DNA of 5,405 bases from a bacterium (lineage in GTDB: Bacteria; Patescibacteria; Paceibacteria; UBA9973; SBAW01). The notes under the pieces were generated by a model that saw nothing but the letters and a program-made list of their open reading frames with translations, did not search any database and had not been told where the DNA came from. The position numbers and the translations under genes were made by a program. Below are positions 5,370 to 5,405 of this stretch, piece by piece (the first letter of the stretch is position 1; the number at the start of each line of letters is the position of its first letter). The stretch lies in assembly GCA_021825025.1 (NCBI GenBank), contig JAKAIP010000053.1, forward strand, positions 1 through 5,405, given 5' to 3'.

Positions 5370-5400
5370 AGCTCTACAATCTCGGGCACTAACATGGCAT
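5370..5400 (+). repeat. 31-bp direct repeat, right copy
   Basis: Exact copy of 4740-4770, in the same orientation, 630 bp downstream and five bases from the window end. The sequence before it (5312-5369, including a (CA)6 run at 5336-5347) bears no resemblance to the LamG module that precedes the left copy, so this is an isolated gene-end fragment and not a second LamG gene. Confidence 0.92.
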
Positions 5401-5405
5401 TATAG

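Overview
The window looks like a fragment of a Candidate Phyla Radiation (Patescibacteria, probably Parcubacteria) genome. This rests on recognising several protein types typical of that group: an S74-chaperone surface protein with 'GIGTTTP' repeats and DUF5011-like Ig domains, a PemK/MazF-like protein starting MQKDF, a secreted triple-LamG protein, and a NYN-domain protein starting MQKKENNYAFIDSQNLN. No database search was possible, so the lineage is inference.

Layout. Positions 1 to about 300 carry two partial minus-strand genes overlapping by GTGA: the C-terminal end of a SIS-domain (phosphoheptose isomerase-like) protein and the first 50 codons of a GmhB-like HAD phosphatase that runs off the left edge. 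At about 300 they meet, head to head, a plus-strand gene that also lacks its 5' end. Codon use changes there, so this is probably a chimeric join or a rearrangement breakpoint. From there everything is on the plus strand and tightly packed: the S74/Ig-like surface protein (271-2094), 3 bp, the PemK-like protein (2098-2565), a 14-bp overlap, the triple-LamG secreted protein (2552-4762), 15 bp, and the NYN-domain protein (4778-5311). The last 90 bp are non-coding and contain a second exact copy of 31 bp from the end of the LamG gene.

The notable feature is a mosaic. GC-rich sequence (the S74 gene and the conserved edges of each LamG repeat; about 60-63% GC in 60-bp blocks counted by hand) alternates with AT-rich sequence (the PemK gene, the NYN gene and the LamG cores; about 35-38% in counted blocks). 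The PemK and NYN genes start in the same 11-base context directly after a surface-protein gene, and each has a strong hairpin inside its last codons. The NYN gene is also flanked by the 31-bp direct repeat. One reading is that small AT-rich one-gene cassettes have entered behind surface-protein genes, and that AT-rich LamG cores are exchanged within a constant framework. Both ideas are hypotheses.

Functionally, the two large proteins are probably secreted or surface-exposed structural or adhesive proteins. The PemK-like protein is a predicted endoribonuclease with no antitoxin in view, and the NYN protein a predicted nuclease. No tRNA, rRNA, CRISPR array, transposase or integrase was seen.
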